A stretch of DNA of 12,861 nt from RGIG3009 sp045578625 (GCA_045578625.1 JAZNKN010000010.1:1-12861), one strand, 5' to 3'; shown: positions 1 through 7,855, numbered from the stretch's first letter. Made by a program: numbers and translations. Notes: generated by a model from the letters alone, not told the origin.

Positions 1-882
1 GGGAAATGCCTCCTTGGTAATGCTGGTAAAGACGAGCTCTCCCTTCTCTCCGTAGGGCAGGACCTCACCGGTCGCGGGATCGATGATCTCGGCGATAAAG
101 TGGTCCTCATTGACGTGCATACCGGTCTGCTCGGAGCATTCAAAGCTGACACCGGGGCCGGAGGTCTCGGTCAGACCGTAAATGTCGTACGCCTTAATAC
201 CGAGCTTATTCTCGATATCGTGACGCATCTCCTCACTCCACGCTTCCGCGCCGAAGATACCGGCCTTGAGTTTGATCTGGTCGCGGATACCGCGCTCGTA
301 GATCGACTCTGCCAGATACGCCGCATACGACGGCGTGCAGCACAGAATGGTAGCACCGAGGTCAGTCATAAACTGCAGCTGACGGTCAGTATTGCCCGAG
401 GACATCGGCAGCGTCAGGCAGCCGACACGGTGCGAACCGCCGTTGAGGCCGGGACCGCCGGTGAACAAGCCGTAGCCGTACGCCACCTGGCACACGTCCT
501 CGTTGGTGCCGCCGGCAGCAACGATCGCGCGGGCGCAGCAATCCTCCCACAGATCAATGTCGTGCTGGGTATAAAACGCCACCACGCGCTTGCCGGTCGT
601 GCCGGAGGTGGACTGGATGCGCACGCAGTCCGAAAGCGGCTTGCCGAGCAGGCCGTAGGGATATGCCTCACGCAGGTCATCCTTCGTCAGGAAGGGCAGC
701 TTGTGCAGATCGGCTACACCCTGAATGTCGTGGGGAGTCGTCTCCTTCTCCTCCATCTTTTTGCGGTAATAAGGAACGTTGTCCCAAACGTGCTGAACCT
801 GTTTGACCAAGCGTTCGTTCTGCCATCCCAGGATCTGCTCTCTGGATGCGGTCTCGATTTCCGGTTGATAATAGTTAGCCAT
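1..882 (-). CDS. paaK: Phenylacetate-CoA ligase (aryl-CoA ligase), 3' end missing
   Basis: AMP-forming ligase that would convert phenylacetate or related aryl acids, ATP and CoA to the aryl-acetyl-CoA in the cytoplasm. The first 294 codons are visible and the frame stays open to the left edge; family members are about 430-440 residues, so roughly the last third (C-terminal lid domain with the catalytic lysine) is outside. Seen motifs: the PaaK-type N-terminus with NVPYYRKK (res 35-42), the P-loop-like STSGTTGK (91-98), the YGLTET adenylate motif (235-240) and GELVFTS (281-287). The ATG at 882 follows AAGGAG by 9 nt. It is the last visible gene of the operon, 29 bp after iorB. Placement next to iorAB is a known arrangement in anaerobes and supports an arylacetate substrate. 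Exact substrate (phenylacetate, indoleacetate or 4-hydroxyphenylacetate) cannot be told from sequence. Confidence 0.93.
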   Translation of the reverse strand, partial: MANYYQPEIETASREQILGWQNERLVKQVQHVWDNVPYYRKKMEEKETTPHDIQGVADLHKLPFLTKDDLREAYPYGLLGKPLSDCVRIQSTSGTTGKRVVAFYTQHDIDLWEDCCARAIVAAGGTNEDVCQVAYGYGLFTGGPGLNGGSHRVGCLTLPMSSGNTDRQLQFMTDLGATILCCTPSYAAYLAESIYERGIRDQIKLKAGIFGAEAWSEEMRHDIENKLGIKAYDIYGLTETSGPGVSFECSEQTGMHVNEDHFIAEIIDPATGEVLPYGEKGELVFTSITKEAFP

Positions 883-911
883 GGTGTTCCTCTCCTTGTA
901 TTGGTATCTGA

Positions 912-1484
912 TTATGCCTCTCGTCCGAGCATGAACGCTTTTTTGTTCAGCTCCAGGAACTTGGACGGTACGCTCTGTTCGATCGCCGTCATCCACTCGT
1001 CAACGGTAAAGTCAAAGTTTCGGGACAGATGACCCATCAATACGATATTGACAGCCTTGGCAGAACCGGCTTCCTCCGCCAGCTTCAGCGCATCAAACGC
1101 ATCCACGTCGATACCGGCCGCTTGCATTTTGGCGGCAAGGTCGGTGGGATACGCCTGTACACCGGTGATGACCGGCATCGGATTGATCTGCTGGGTGTTG
1201 GCCACGATCTTGCCGCCGGACTTCAAATACTCAGTCCAACGGGCAGCCTCCAACAGTTCAAAGGAAACGATGTAATCCGCCTCGCCCTTATCGATGATGG
1301 GAGAATAGACCTTGTCACCGAAACGAACGTAAGTAACCACACTGCCGCCGCGCTGGCTCATACCATGGACCTCGGACACCTTAATGTCGTAGCCCTTGGT
1401 GAGCAGCAGACGCCCCAACAGCTTGGAAGCAAGCAAACTTCCCTGACCGCCGACACCGACGATCATAATATTCTGTGTTTTCAC
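912..1484 (-). CDS. iorB: Indolepyruvate:ferredoxin oxidoreductase, beta subunit
   Basis: Gamma-domain subunit of the 2-oxoacid:ferredoxin oxidoreductase family, 190 residues, the usual size for IorB. With IorA it interconverts arylpyruvate plus CoA and arylacetyl-CoA plus CO2 while reducing ferredoxin. It carries the glycine-rich GVGGQG (res 10-15) near the N-terminus and the family motif SEVHGMSQRGG (37-47). The start is GTG at 1484: it lies 6 nt after AAGGAGGT (1491-1498), which is embedded in the last codons of iorA, and only 2 bp separate the iorA stop from this start, so the two subunits are translationally coupled. Assignment to the indolepyruvate rather than pyruvate branch rests on the paired IorA-type alpha subunit. 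Very likely functional; no breaks seen. Confidence 0.95.
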   Translation of the reverse strand: MKTQNIMIVGVGGQGSLLASKLLGRLLLTKGYDIKVSEVHGMSQRGGSVVTYVRFGDKVYSPIIDKGEADYIVSFELLEAARWTEYLKSGGKIVANTQQINPMPVITGVQAYPTDLAAKMQAAGIDVDAFDALKLAEEAGSAKAVNIVLMGHLSRNFDFTVDEWMTAIEQSVPSKFLELNKKAFMLGREA

Positions 1485-1486
1485 GG

Positions 1487-3217
1487 TCAGACCTCCTTCG
1501 GCACCTGCAGGGCATCAAACTTACACAACTGCGCGCAAACGCCGCAGCCGGTACACAAGGTGTTGTCCACCTTGGCTTTGCCGTCCACCATGCTGATGGC
1601 GGGGCAACCGATCTTCATGCACATTTTGCAGCTCTTGCACTTGTCGGCAACGACCGTTAGCGGCTTGCTGTGCTTGACATATTTCAGCAGCGCACATGGA
1701 CGGCGGGAGATGATGACCGAGGGTTCTTCCGCAGCCAGTTCCTCTTTCAGAACGGCATCGCACTGTGCCAGATCATAGGGATCGACCACCGTGACACGAC
1801 GGATACCCACCGCTTTACACAGCGTTTCCAGATCGATCTTGGTGCAGGGATCACCCTTGAGATTGTAGCCGGTGGTGGGGTTCTGCTGATGACCCGTCAT
1901 ACCGGTGATGGAGTTATCCACGATGATGACCGTGGAATTGGATTCATTGTAGGCGGCATTGATCAGGCCGGTGACACCGGAATGCATAAAAGTGGAGTCA
2001 CCGATCACGGCCACCGCCTGCTTGCCGCTGGCCTTCGTGAAGCCGTGCAGGCCGGAGATGGATGCGCCCATGCAGATGGTGGTATCCAACGCCCCCAACG
2101 GCGGCACCGCGCCCAAGGTGTAGCAACCGATATCACCAAGCGCCGTGACCTTGTTTTTGGCCAACGTGTAGAACAAGCCGCGATGCGGACAGCCGGCGCA
2201 CATCACCGGCGGACGCGCAGGAATGACCTCGTCCAAGGCCGCACCGGCACTCGGTACTTCTTCGCCCAACTTGGCAGCGACAAGATTCTGCGAAAACTCG
2301 TCGATGCAAGGGAAGGTCGCTTTGCCGATGGGATCCAGTCCCAGTTCGCGGCAATGCGTCTCAATAAAGCTGTCCAGTTCTTCAACGACACACAGCCGAT
2401 CGACCGACGCAGCAAAATCCAAAATCTTTTTAACCGGCAGCGGCCAGATCATACCCAGTTTGAGCACCGGATAACGGTCACCGCACACCTCTTTGACATA
2501 CTGATACGCCGTGGAGGAGGTGATGATACCCAGTTTGCGGTCCTCCCCTGCCTCCACACGGTTGATCTCCGCCGTTTCGGCATACTCAATCAGCGCCTTG
2601 GTGCGCGCCTCAACCACCGGATGGCGGCGCTTGGCGTTACCGGGCATCATAATGTACTTCTGCGGCGTTTTTTCATATTCCTTGCTATGCTCCACACGTT
2701 CGCCCGGCTCGACCACGCTCTGCGAATGGGACACGCGAGTACACATCTTCAGCAGTACCGGCGTATCGTATTCTTCAGACAGATCGTAGGCCAGCTTGGC
2801 AAAGGCCAACGCCTCTGCCGAATCGGCGGGCTCCAACATCGGGATCTTGGCAGCGCGAGCGTAGTGCCGCGAATCCTGCTCGTTCTGCGAGCTGTGCATA
2901 CCCGCATCGTCTGCCACCGCGATGACCATACCGGCGTTGACACCGGTATAAGCGATGGTAAACAGCGGGTCAGCCGCAACATTCAGGCCGACGTGCTTCA
3001 TACCGCAAAAACTGCGGCTGCCGGACAGCGATGCACCGAAAGCGGCTTCCATAGCCACCTTCTCGTTCGGTGCCCACTCCGCGTAGACCTCCGGATATTT
3101 GGCGACCGCCTCGGTGATCTCCGTACTGGGAGTACCGGGATAACTGGAAACGAAGCTGCAACCGGCCTCATACAGACCGCGCGCAACCGCTTCGTTACCG
3201 AGCATCAGTGTTTTCAT
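1487..3217 (-). CDS. iorA: Indolepyruvate:ferredoxin oxidoreductase, alpha subunit
   Basis: Large TPP- and Fe-S-binding subunit, 576 residues, within the family's normal range. Domain order: N-terminal pyrimidine-binding domain (about res 1-170, with SSYPGTPSTEI at 24-34), middle transketolase-like domain (about 225-300), TPP-binding domain (about 335-510, with CAGCPHR at 340-346, GDIGCYTLG at 361-369 and the GDS...N diphosphate/Mg motif from 406 to N435), and a C-terminal ferredoxin domain. The ferredoxin domain shows two cluster motifs: C527, C530, C533, C538 and C555, C558, C561, C565, consistent with two [4Fe-4S] clusters. The ATG at 3217 follows AAGGAGGT (3226-3233) by 8 nt. It catalyses oxidative decarboxylation of arylpyruvates or, with strongly reduced ferredoxin, the reverse carboxylation. 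It lies 40 bp downstream of the symporter gene in the same operon. Confidence 0.96.
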   Translation of the reverse strand: MKTLMLGNEAVARGLYEAGCSFVSSYPGTPSTEITEAVAKYPEVYAEWAPNEKVAMEAAFGASLSGSRSFCGMKHVGLNVAADPLFTIAYTGVNAGMVIAVADDAGMHSSQNEQDSRHYARAAKIPMLEPADSAEALAFAKLAYDLSEEYDTPVLLKMCTRVSHSQSVVEPGERVEHSKEYEKTPQKYIMMPGNAKRRHPVVEARTKALIEYAETAEINRVEAGEDRKLGIITSSTAYQYVKEVCGDRYPVLKLGMIWPLPVKKILDFAASVDRLCVVEELDSFIETHCRELGLDPIGKATFPCIDEFSQNLVAAKLGEEVPSAGAALDEVIPARPPVMCAGCPHRGLFYTLAKNKVTALGDIGCYTLGAVPPLGALDTTICMGASISGLHGFTKASGKQAVAVIGDSTFMHSGVTGLINAAYNESNSTVIIVDNSITGMTGHQQNPTTGYNLKGDPCTKIDLETLCKAVGIRRVTVVDPYDLAQCDAVLKEELAAEEPSVIISRRPCALLKYVKHSKPLTVVADKCKSCKMCMKIGCPAISMVDGKAKVDNTLCTGCGVCAQLCKFDALQVPKEV

Positions 3218-3257
3218 TTCGGATTACCTCCTTGGACTTTGGTTGAAGTATACCTGA

Positions 3258-4793
3258 TCAACCGATCGAGTCCTTTGCCGTGACTTCAACCTTGCGGTCG
3301 TAGCAAGCAAACACACCGTCGACCATTTCCTTATCCGGACGCTTGGTAAGCACACTTACCACCGGAACGATGATGAGACCTGACAGCATACAGAACGCGC
3401 CGGCGTTGATGGGCGACTGCAGGATCACCGGGAAATAGGCCTTGGCAACGGTATTGGCCAACATGACCACCGTCGAGAACACAAAGCTGACCCACACGGC
3501 CGGTTTGGTGACACGCTTCCAGTACAGGCTGTACAGGAACGGCGCGAGGAAAGCACCCGCCAACGCACCCCAGGACACGCCCATCAGCTGAGCGATAAAG
3601 GTGACGTTGGATTTGTACTGAATCAGCGCCAGGATCACCGAGATCAGGATGAATACCACAATGAGAAGGCGCATAATAAGAAGCTGCTTCTTCTCACTCA
3701 GTTTCTTTACAATTGTACCCTTTATGAAATCCAATGTCAAGGTCGAACTGGAGGCCAGCACCAAAGACGAAAGCGTGGACATCGATGCGGACAGCACCAA
3801 CACGACCACAATGGCGACGAGCATGTCGGACAGACCGGACAACATCGTGGGGATGATGGCATCAAAGCCTTCGGTAGCCACGTCCACCTTGTCACCGAAC
3901 AGACGACCGAAGCCGCCCAGGAAATAGCAGCCGCCGGCGACGATCAGTGCGAAAACAGTAGAGATGATCGTGCCCTTTTTGATCGCGCTTTCGCTCTTGA
4001 TCGCATAGAACTTCTGCACCATCTGCGGCAGCCCCCACGTACCGAGCGAGGTAAGGATCACCACGCCCAACAGGTTGAGCGGGTCAGGACCGAAGAAGGA
4101 ACTGAACGCACCGGCCTTGATGCCCGCCGCCGGATCGCTGACCCTGCTCAGCTCGCTGAGCGCTTCGGTCAGGCCGCCCTGCGTGTTCAGCACCGCCACG
4201 ATGACCGCAATGATACCCACGATCATAATGATACCTTGAATAAAATCATTGATAGCGGTCGCCATATAGCCACCGGCGATCACGTAGACACCGGTCAGCA
4301 CCGCCATAACGATCACGCAGACGGAATAATCGATATCAAACGCCATACCGAACAAGCGGCTGAGACCGTTGTACAGCGACGCGGTATACGGGATCAGGAA
4401 GATAAAGATGATCGCCGAAGCCGCAAGCTTCAATGCTTTGCTATTGAAACGGCGTTCAAAGAACTGCGGCATCGTCGCGCTATCCAGATGCTGGGTCATC
4501 ACGCGGGTACGGCGACCCAAGATCACCCAAGCGATGAGCGAGCCGATGATCGCATTGCCGATGCCCGCCCACGTTGCGGCGACACCGTATTTCCAACCGA
4601 ACTGGCCGGCATAGCCGACAAACACGACCGCCGAGAAGTACGACGTACCGTAGGCAAACGCGGTCAACCACGGACCGACGCTGCGGCCACCCAGAACGAA
4701 ACCGTTGACATCGGTGGAATGCTTGCGGCAATACAGACCGACACCGATCATAACGCCGAAGAAAACGACCAACATGGCAATTTTGATAAACAT
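3258..4793 (-). CDS. Sodium:solute symporter (SSS family)
   Basis: Integral membrane protein of 511 residues with about 13 hydrophobic segments, the size and pattern of PutP/SGLT-type Na+-coupled transporters. It has an N-terminal helix at 5-21, the early VNGFVLGGRSVGPWLTAFAY region (29-48) and the family signature in the ninth helix, SASMSTLSSLVLASSS (335-350), where S339-T340 match the position of the Na+ ligands S340-T341 of PutP. The ATG at 4793 follows AAGGAG and starts 26 bp after the upstream ligase stop. Substrate cannot be read from the sequence; its place between an acyl-CoA synthetase and iorAB-paaK makes import of an aryl or other organic acid the best inference, with proline-like or short monocarboxylate substrates as alternatives. 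Confidence 0.93.
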   Translation of the reverse strand: MFIKIAMLVVFFGVMIGVGLYCRKHSTDVNGFVLGGRSVGPWLTAFAYGTSYFSAVVFVGYAGQFGWKYGVAATWAGIGNAIIGSLIAWVILGRRTRVMTQHLDSATMPQFFERRFNSKALKLAASAIIFIFLIPYTASLYNGLSRLFGMAFDIDYSVCVIVMAVLTGVYVIAGGYMATAINDFIQGIIMIVGIIAVIVAVLNTQGGLTEALSELSRVSDPAAGIKAGAFSSFFGPDPLNLLGVVILTSLGTWGLPQMVQKFYAIKSESAIKKGTIISTVFALIVAGGCYFLGGFGRLFGDKVDVATEGFDAIIPTMLSGLSDMLVAIVVVLVLSASMSTLSSLVLASSSTLTLDFIKGTIVKKLSEKKQLLIMRLLIVVFILISVILALIQYKSNVTFIAQLMGVSWGALAGAFLAPFLYSLYWKRVTKPAVWVSFVFSTVVMLANTVAKAYFPVILQSPINAGAFCMLSGLIIVPVVSVLTKRPDKEMVDGVFACYDRKVEVTAKDSIG

Positions 4794-4819
4794 CCGACGC
4801 TCTCCTTTAATTTTATCTT

Positions 4820-6454
4820 TTAGCCGGTTATCTGCGCTTCCACCAAGCGGCCTTGGCAGTATTTTTCACGCAGCACTGGCTTTTCGATCTTACCGGTGGG
4901 ATTGCGGGGAACCTTGTCGAAAATGATCTTCTTGGGACGCTTGTACCGCGGCATTCCCTCGCAAAACGCGTTGATCTCGTCCTCGGTGCAGGTCATACCG
5001 TCCTTGATCTCGATGATCGCCGCGGCGATCTCACCCAAACGCGGATGCGGCAGACCGATGACTGCCACGTCCTTGATCTTATCAAAGCCGCGCAGGAAAT
5101 CCTCGATCTGGACGGGATACAGGTTCTCACCGCCGGAGATCACAACGTCCTTTTTGCGATCGACCAGGAAGATGAAGCCGTCCTCATCCTCTCGCGCCAT
5201 ATCGCCGGTGTAGAGCCAGCCGTCCTTCAGAACCTCGTCGGTCGCTTCCTCATTTTTGTAATAGCAAAGCATCACGCCGGGACCTTTGACGATCAGCTCG
5301 CCAACGTCACCTTTTTCCACCGGCTGACCGTTGGGATCTACGATCGCGCACTCCCACAAGTAACCGGCCTTACCGATCGCGCCGACCTTATGAACGTTCT
5401 CCACGCCCAAATGCACACAACCGGGGCCGATGGACTCCGACAGACCGTAGTTGGTGTCGTACAAATGGTTCGGGAATCGCTTTTTCCAGTTCATAATCAG
5501 GCTTGGCGGCACAGGCTGTGCGCCGATATGCATCAAGCGCCACTGCTCCAGATAATAATCATCCAAATTGATGCGGCCGGAGTCGATCGCGTCCAAAATA
5601 TCCTGCGCCCACGGCACAAGCAGCCACACGATGGTGCATTTCTCCTCGGTCACGGCACGAAGGATCCATTCCGGCTTCACACCGCGCAACAGCACTGCAC
5701 GGCTGCCCGACAGCAGCGAACCGAACCAATGCATCTTGGCACCGGTGTGGTACAGCGGCGGGATGCACAAGAACACATCCTCACGCGTCTGGCCGTGGTG
5801 ATTCTGCTCTACTTGACACGAACAGGTCAGTGCGCGGTGGTTGTGCAGGATGGCTTTGGGGAAACCGGTCGTACCGGAGGAAAAATAGATCGCCGCGTGG
5901 TCGGTCTCTTCCAGAACGATTGGAGGCGCACTGGAGGAGCAATACTCGACCAACCGCATGCAATCCTCGGTGTACGCCGGACCGTTCTTACCGACGTAAA
6001 ACAGTTTGACACCGGGGATCTCGTCCACGATCGCATCCATGCGGGACACGAACTCCGGACCGAATACCAGAAGATCCACGTCCGCCAGCTCGAGGCAATA
6101 CTTGATCTCGTCACTGGCATAACGGAAGTTCATAGGCACCGCGATGCAGCCAGCCTTCAGGATACCGAAATAGATCGGCAGCCACTCCAGGCAGTTCATC
6201 AGCAGGATCGCCACCTTGGTCCCCCGCTTCAGCCCGCGGCTGAGCAGCAGATTGGCAAACCGATTGGCGCGGCGGTCAAAATCCTTCCAGCTCATTTCAC
6301 GGCGGTACGGCGCGTCGGGATTGGCATTTTCGATCAAATTAAAATCCCGCCACGTCACGGCGTTGTCCCGCTCCTCCGAAGGATTGATCTCCACCAAAGC
6401 GGTCTCCGAGCCGTAAAGTCGGGCGTTCCGTTCCAAATACTCTGTGATAACCAT
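4820..6454 (-). CDS. AMP-dependent acyl-CoA synthetase (ANL superfamily)
   Basis: First gene of the operon, 544 residues, full length for an acyl-CoA ligase. Motifs in order: FSSGTTGFPK (191-200, phosphate-binding A3), YGLSES (336-341), GWLYTGD (412-418), DRKKDVVISGGENLYP (432-447, hinge and A8 region) and PTGK with the catalytic Lys at about 522. Expected reaction: carboxylic acid + ATP + CoA to acyl-CoA + AMP + PPi. Between the N-terminal beta region and the first helix there is an extra stretch (about 34-55) in which TWRDF is echoed by SWKDF 20 residues later; I believe related clostridial ligases share this insert, so it is probably a family trait. ATG at 6454 follows AAGGAG (6462-6467) by 7 nt. 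The substrate is uncertain: a medium-chain or aryl acid is likely. It differs clearly from the PaaK-type ligase at the other end of the operon. Confidence 0.93.
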   Translation of the reverse strand: MVITEYLERNARLYGSETALVEINPSEERDNAVTWRDFNLIENANPDAPYRREMSWKDFDRRANRFANLLLSRGLKRGTKVAILLMNCLEWLPIYFGILKAGCIAVPMNFRYASDEIKYCLELADVDLLVFGPEFVSRMDAIVDEIPGVKLFYVGKNGPAYTEDCMRLVEYCSSSAPPIVLEETDHAAIYFSSGTTGFPKAILHNHRALTCSCQVEQNHHGQTREDVFLCIPPLYHTGAKMHWFGSLLSGSRAVLLRGVKPEWILRAVTEEKCTIVWLLVPWAQDILDAIDSGRINLDDYYLEQWRLMHIGAQPVPPSLIMNWKKRFPNHLYDTNYGLSESIGPGCVHLGVENVHKVGAIGKAGYLWECAIVDPNGQPVEKGDVGELIVKGPGVMLCYYKNEEATDEVLKDGWLYTGDMAREDEDGFIFLVDRKKDVVISGGENLYPVQIEDFLRGFDKIKDVAVIGLPHPRLGEIAAAIIEIKDGMTCTEDEINAFCEGMPRYKRPKKIIFDKVPRNPTGKIEKPVLREKYCQGRLVEAQITG

Positions 6455-6500
6455 CGTGTTTCTCCTTTATATAAGAAGTATAAAATTCCCAATGTAAAAC

Positions 6501-6529
6501 AGTTTAGCACTTTTAAGTGCTAAAGTCAA
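6501..6529 (-). promoter_or_regulatory. Promoter of the aryl-acid operon
   Basis: On the minus strand TTGACT (6529-6524) and TAAACT (6506-6501) are separated by exactly 17 bp, a good SigA-type promoter. Transcription would start near 6494, giving a leader of about 40 nt with the AAGGAG of the first gene. The spacer is filled by a palindrome (listed separately). No other promoter is evident in the short gaps further down, so this probably drives all five genes. Confidence 0.75.
6503..6524. promoter_or_regulatory. 22-bp palindromic operator between -35 and -10
   Basis: Perfect 10-bp arms TTTAGCACTT and AAGTGCTAAA separated by 2 bp, covering the last three bases of the -10 box side, the whole spacer and the first base of the -35 box. 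A dimeric repressor bound here would block RNA polymerase. The half-site TTAGCACT resembles that of the HrcA/CIRCE element, but CIRCE has a 9-bp gap, so this is more likely a site for another dimeric regulator (TetR-, MarR- or GntR-like). No such regulator gene is in the window. Confidence 0.7.
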
Positions 6530-6600
6530 CACCGCGTTGTCAAACTTTGCAAAAAAACTGCGGCTTGGAAAAGATACGAAAACCTGACACAAATTGACAC

Positions 6601-6629
6601 GCATTTTCGTCTGAGCGCAACACACACTA
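6601..6629 (+). promoter_or_regulatory. Possible SigG-type promoter of the spore-protein gene
   Basis: GCATT (6601-6605) and CACACTA (6623-6629) are 17 bp apart and loosely match the forespore sigma-G boxes (GNATR and CATNNTA). Genes of this protein class are known to be transcribed by sigma-G. The match is imperfect, and a nearby TTGACA at 6594 has no partner -10 box for the housekeeping factor. Confidence 0.35.
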
Positions 6630-6693
6630 CTACTGCAAACGCAAGATCAAATACAGGCGACAGCCAACAACATTGTTTTGAGGAGTGTAACGT

Positions 6694-6885
6694 ATGTCCA
6701 GCAAGAACAGCATGGTTCCCGAGGCTCGCGAGGGTCTCAACCGCTTCAAGATGGAAGCTGCCAACGAAGTCGGCGTGACCCTGAAGCAGGGCTACAACGG
6801 CGACCTGACCGCGAAGCAGGCCGGTTCTATCGGCGGCCAGATGGTCAAGAAGATGATCCAGCAGTACGAGAACAGCCTGAAGTAA
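6694..6885 (+). CDS. Small acid-soluble spore protein, alpha/beta type
   Basis: A 63-residue DNA-binding protein that coats and protects spore DNA and serves as an amino acid store at germination. The family pattern is clear: an N-terminal helix region ending in FKMEAANEVGV (around 18-28), which holds the expected cleavage site for the germination protease GPR (after the ME of MEAANE), then GYNGDLTAKQAGSIGGQMVKKMI as the second conserved block (about 33-55), which carries the conserved GSxGG and MVKKMI elements. The ATG at 6694 follows GAGGAG (6680-6685) by 8 nt. The gene is monocistronic: its own leader lies on one side and a strong terminator on the other. It shows that the organism makes, or descends from makers of, endospores. 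Confidence 0.95.
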   Translation: MSSKNSMVPEAREGLNRFKMEAANEVGVTLKQGYNGDLTAKQAGSIGGQMVKKMIQQYENSLK

Positions 6886-6902
6886 TTTCGGTTTCTCGTA
6901 AA

Positions 6903-6948
6903 AAGGCCCCGCCGGAGGACAACCGTCCCCCGGTGGGGCTTCTTTTTT
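6903..6948 (+). terminator. Rho-independent terminator after the spore-protein gene
   Basis: A 10-bp G+C-rich stem (6906-6915 with 6930-6939, one G-T pair), with a small inner GGAC/GTCC hairpin, followed by TTTTTT at 6943-6948. It starts about 18 bp after the stop codon. A run of A at 6900-6904 precedes the stem. Confidence 0.92.
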
Positions 6949-6950
6949 GG

Positions 6951-6979
6951 TTGTATTTTCCGACAGACTGTGATACAAT
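6951..6979 (+). promoter_or_regulatory. Promoter of the AraC-family gene
   Basis: TTGTAT (6951-6956), 17 bp, TACAAT (6974-6979), with a TG one base before the -10 box (extended -10). It lies directly after the preceding terminator and about 43 bp before the start codon. Confidence 0.7.
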
Positions 6980-7022
6980 ACGCTGGTAGCCAAAATTTGC
7001 TGTTTTTCGAGGGGGATACCGA

Positions 7023-7814
7023 ATGATCCTTTACGAAAATAAATGCGACACCTTCTATGCCGAACGCCGCACCATGTTTACCACCGAACCGCATCTGCAT
7101 CATCATATCGAGGTGCTATATCTCGTCGAAGGTGAACTGCAGGTTACCGTCGGCGACACCGTGTATCGCGCCGGTGCGGGCGACGTGGTATTCGTATTTC
7201 CCAATCAGATCCACAGTTTTGAGGACCTCGCCCCCATTCGCGGCCATATCCTCATCACGTCCCCCGACGATTACCCCGAACTGGTAAACATCTTTAAGAG
7301 CAATCTGCCGCACAGTCCCATCCTTCATCCGGACAGCGAGGAGATCTGCGCGCTGTTTGAAAGCATCTCCCACTACACGGAGACCAAACCGCCGCATTGC
7401 CGGGCGATCATGCGCGGCTATTCCTTGGTGTTGCTCAGCCTGCTGCTGCCGATTCTGGAGCTGCATCCTCAGAACACGCTGAATCTGTCGCTGGCACAGC
7501 GGGTGCTGCTTTACTGCGACGAGCATTATACCGAGCCGCTGAATCTGGAACTGCTGTCCCGCCGGTTCGGGGTCAGCCGCTTTTACATCTCCCACGTGTT
7601 CAGCGACAAGGTCAAGATCAATTTTAACAACTATATCCACATGCTGCGCATTCAAGCGGCCAAGCAGTTGCTGCAGCACGAAGTGCGCGCCGTGACCGAG
7701 ATCGCCTATCTGGTAGGCTACAACAACATCCGTTCCTTCAATCGGCGGTTCTGCGCCGTCACGGGATACACCCCCACCGAATACCGCCGTCGGCGGCATG
7801 ACCATGAGTTGTAA
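7023..7814 (+). CDS. AraC-family transcriptional regulator with cupin sensor domain
   Basis: A 263-residue one-component regulator. The N-terminal about 80 residues form a cupin-like ligand domain: a His cluster HLHHH (24-28), then VEGELQVTVGD (35-45) and the GDVVFVFPNQIH stretch (53-64), typical of AraC_binding domains that sense a small molecule, often a sugar. The C-terminal 100 residues contain two helix-turn-helix units: LNLELLSRRFGVSRFYISHVF and VTEIAYLVGYNNIRSFNRRF, then the closing GYTPTEYRR motif. The ATG at 7023 follows CGAGGGGG (7008-7015) by 7 nt. The gene stands alone with its own promoter. Its target is not evident; it could act on distant genes or on the divergent aryl-acid operon, though that operon's palindrome does not look like an AraC direct-repeat site. 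No convincing terminator follows. Confidence 0.92.
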   Translation: MILYENKCDTFYAERRTMFTTEPHLHHHIEVLYLVEGELQVTVGDTVYRAGAGDVVFVFPNQIHSFEDLAPIRGHILITSPDDYPELVNIFKSNLPHSPILHPDSEEICALFESISHYTETKPPHCRAIMRGYSLVLLSLLLPILELHPQNTLNLSLAQRVLLYCDEHYTEPLNLELLSRRFGVSRFYISHVFSDKVKINFNNYIHMLRIQAAKQLLQHEVRAVTEIAYLVGYNNIRSFNRRFCAVTGYTPTEYRRRRHDHEL

Positions 7815-7855
7815 ATAAAAAATTCGCAATGTGCATATTTTTTCCGGATTTTGGC

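Noticed and set aside
1670..3283. Long open frame on the plus strand opposite iorA
   Set aside because: It mirrors the iorA reading frame in G+C-rich sequence, has no ribosome binding site, and its composition (rich in His, Arg, Gln) is that of an antisense shadow.
4853..6523. Long open frame on the plus strand opposite the first ligase
   Set aside because: The minus strand encodes all ANL motifs in order with a promoter and ribosome binding site; the plus-strand reading shows no known motif and runs against the operon promoter.
6503..6524. CIRCE element bound by HrcA
   Set aside because: Half-sites agree in the core, but the spacing is 2 bp rather than 9 and the operon has no heat-shock genes.
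6594..6599. TTGACA as a housekeeping -35 box for the spore-protein gene
   Set aside because: No -10 box lies 16-19 bp downstream, and a forespore sigma factor is expected for this gene class.
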